Shown here: piece after piece, positions 63,967 through 64,000 of the stretch
Layout of the letters: every line of letters starts with the position of its first letter
Position numbering within the stretch: position 1 is the stretch's first letter
Source of the DNA: Pseudarthrobacter oxydans
GTDB taxonomy: Bacteria; Actinomycetota; Actinomycetes; Actinomycetales; Micrococcaceae
Direction of reading: 5' to 3'
Assembly: GCF_013314975.1 (NCBI RefSeq)
Contig: NZ_JABTYH010000001.1
Coordinates: 186,001 to 250,000, forward strand
Length of the DNA: 64,000 nucleotides
Translations under genes and position numbers: made by a program
The notes under the pieces: generated by a model
The model's input: the letters and a program-made list of their open reading frames with translations, nothing else
The model's database searches: none
What the model was told of the DNA's origin: nothing

Positions 63967-64000
63967 ATGCGCAGGGTCAGCGGAACCTGGATTGCCGGTG
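63967..64000 (+). CDS. Start of an unidentified gene cut by the window edge
   Basis: Only eleven codons are visible, reading MRRVSGTWIAG. The call rests on the -10 hexamer placed six bases before the ATG and on the open frame to the edge. The product cannot be recognised from so few residues. Confidence 0.4.
   Translation, partial: MRRVSGTWIAG

Overview
This window is a GC-rich, gene-dense stretch of core chromosome from an actinobacterium. The gene order and protein sequences point to Micrococcaceae, most likely Arthrobacter or Pseudarthrobacter. Lineage markers are RbpA, WhiA with YvcK and RapZ, OpcA, a SufR-led suf operon, an Eis-type acetyltransferase and a CoaE-GrpB fusion. I found no tRNA, rRNA, IS element, prophage or CRISPR array.

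Layout. 1-2048: a truncated thiolase and an acyl-CoA ligase, divergent from a zinc metallopeptidase (2108-2986). 3152-8335: the Fe-S assembly operon sufR-sufB-sufD-Rieske-sufC-DUF59, without sufS or sufU. 8540-11254: a two-gene ABC transporter and heme A synthase. 11327-13660: a SulP-STAS-carbonic anhydrase fusion. 13865-14824: heme O synthase, divergent from the pentose phosphate operon tkt-tal-pgi-zwf-opcA-pgl (15359-23589). 23542-28427: rbpA, then the glycolytic operon gap-pgk-tpiA-secG, and sodA, all on the minus strand. 28527-33574: uvrC, rapZ, yvcK and whiA. 33605-37970: an acyltransferase, a HAD phosphatase and uvrA. 38018-41963: a heterodimeric ABC exporter with a small GntR regulator. 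42113-48805: a methyltransferase, a Ski2-like helicase, an acetyltransferase with a proline iminopeptidase, and an MFS transporter. 48911-53532: terC behind a yybP-ykoY manganese riboswitch, uvrB and coaE. 53802-58730: a small secreted protein, an IMPACT protein with a GNAT, rpsA, and an Eis-like acetyltransferase. 58981-64000: an APC permease, polA, a hotdog thioesterase and the first codons of one more gene.

Functional logic. Central carbon metabolism (oxidative pentose phosphate pathway plus lower glycolysis), Fe-S and heme assembly for respiration, and nucleotide excision repair (uvrA, uvrB, uvrC and polA) dominate. A TANNNT -10 hexamer lies 6-7 bases before the start codon at many first genes, including uvrA, uvrB, uvrC, polA and coaE, which indicates widespread leaderless transcription. 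I used this to choose several starts.

I do not see an evidently new multi-gene system. The less explained items are a tandem hairpin repeat at 3070-3151, an inverted-repeat cluster at 8411-8500, a 17-bp stem inside rbpA that can terminate pgl, a -10 hexamer built on the gap stop codon before pgk, a LexA-like palindrome at uvrA, and a short orphan secreted protein at 53802-54113.
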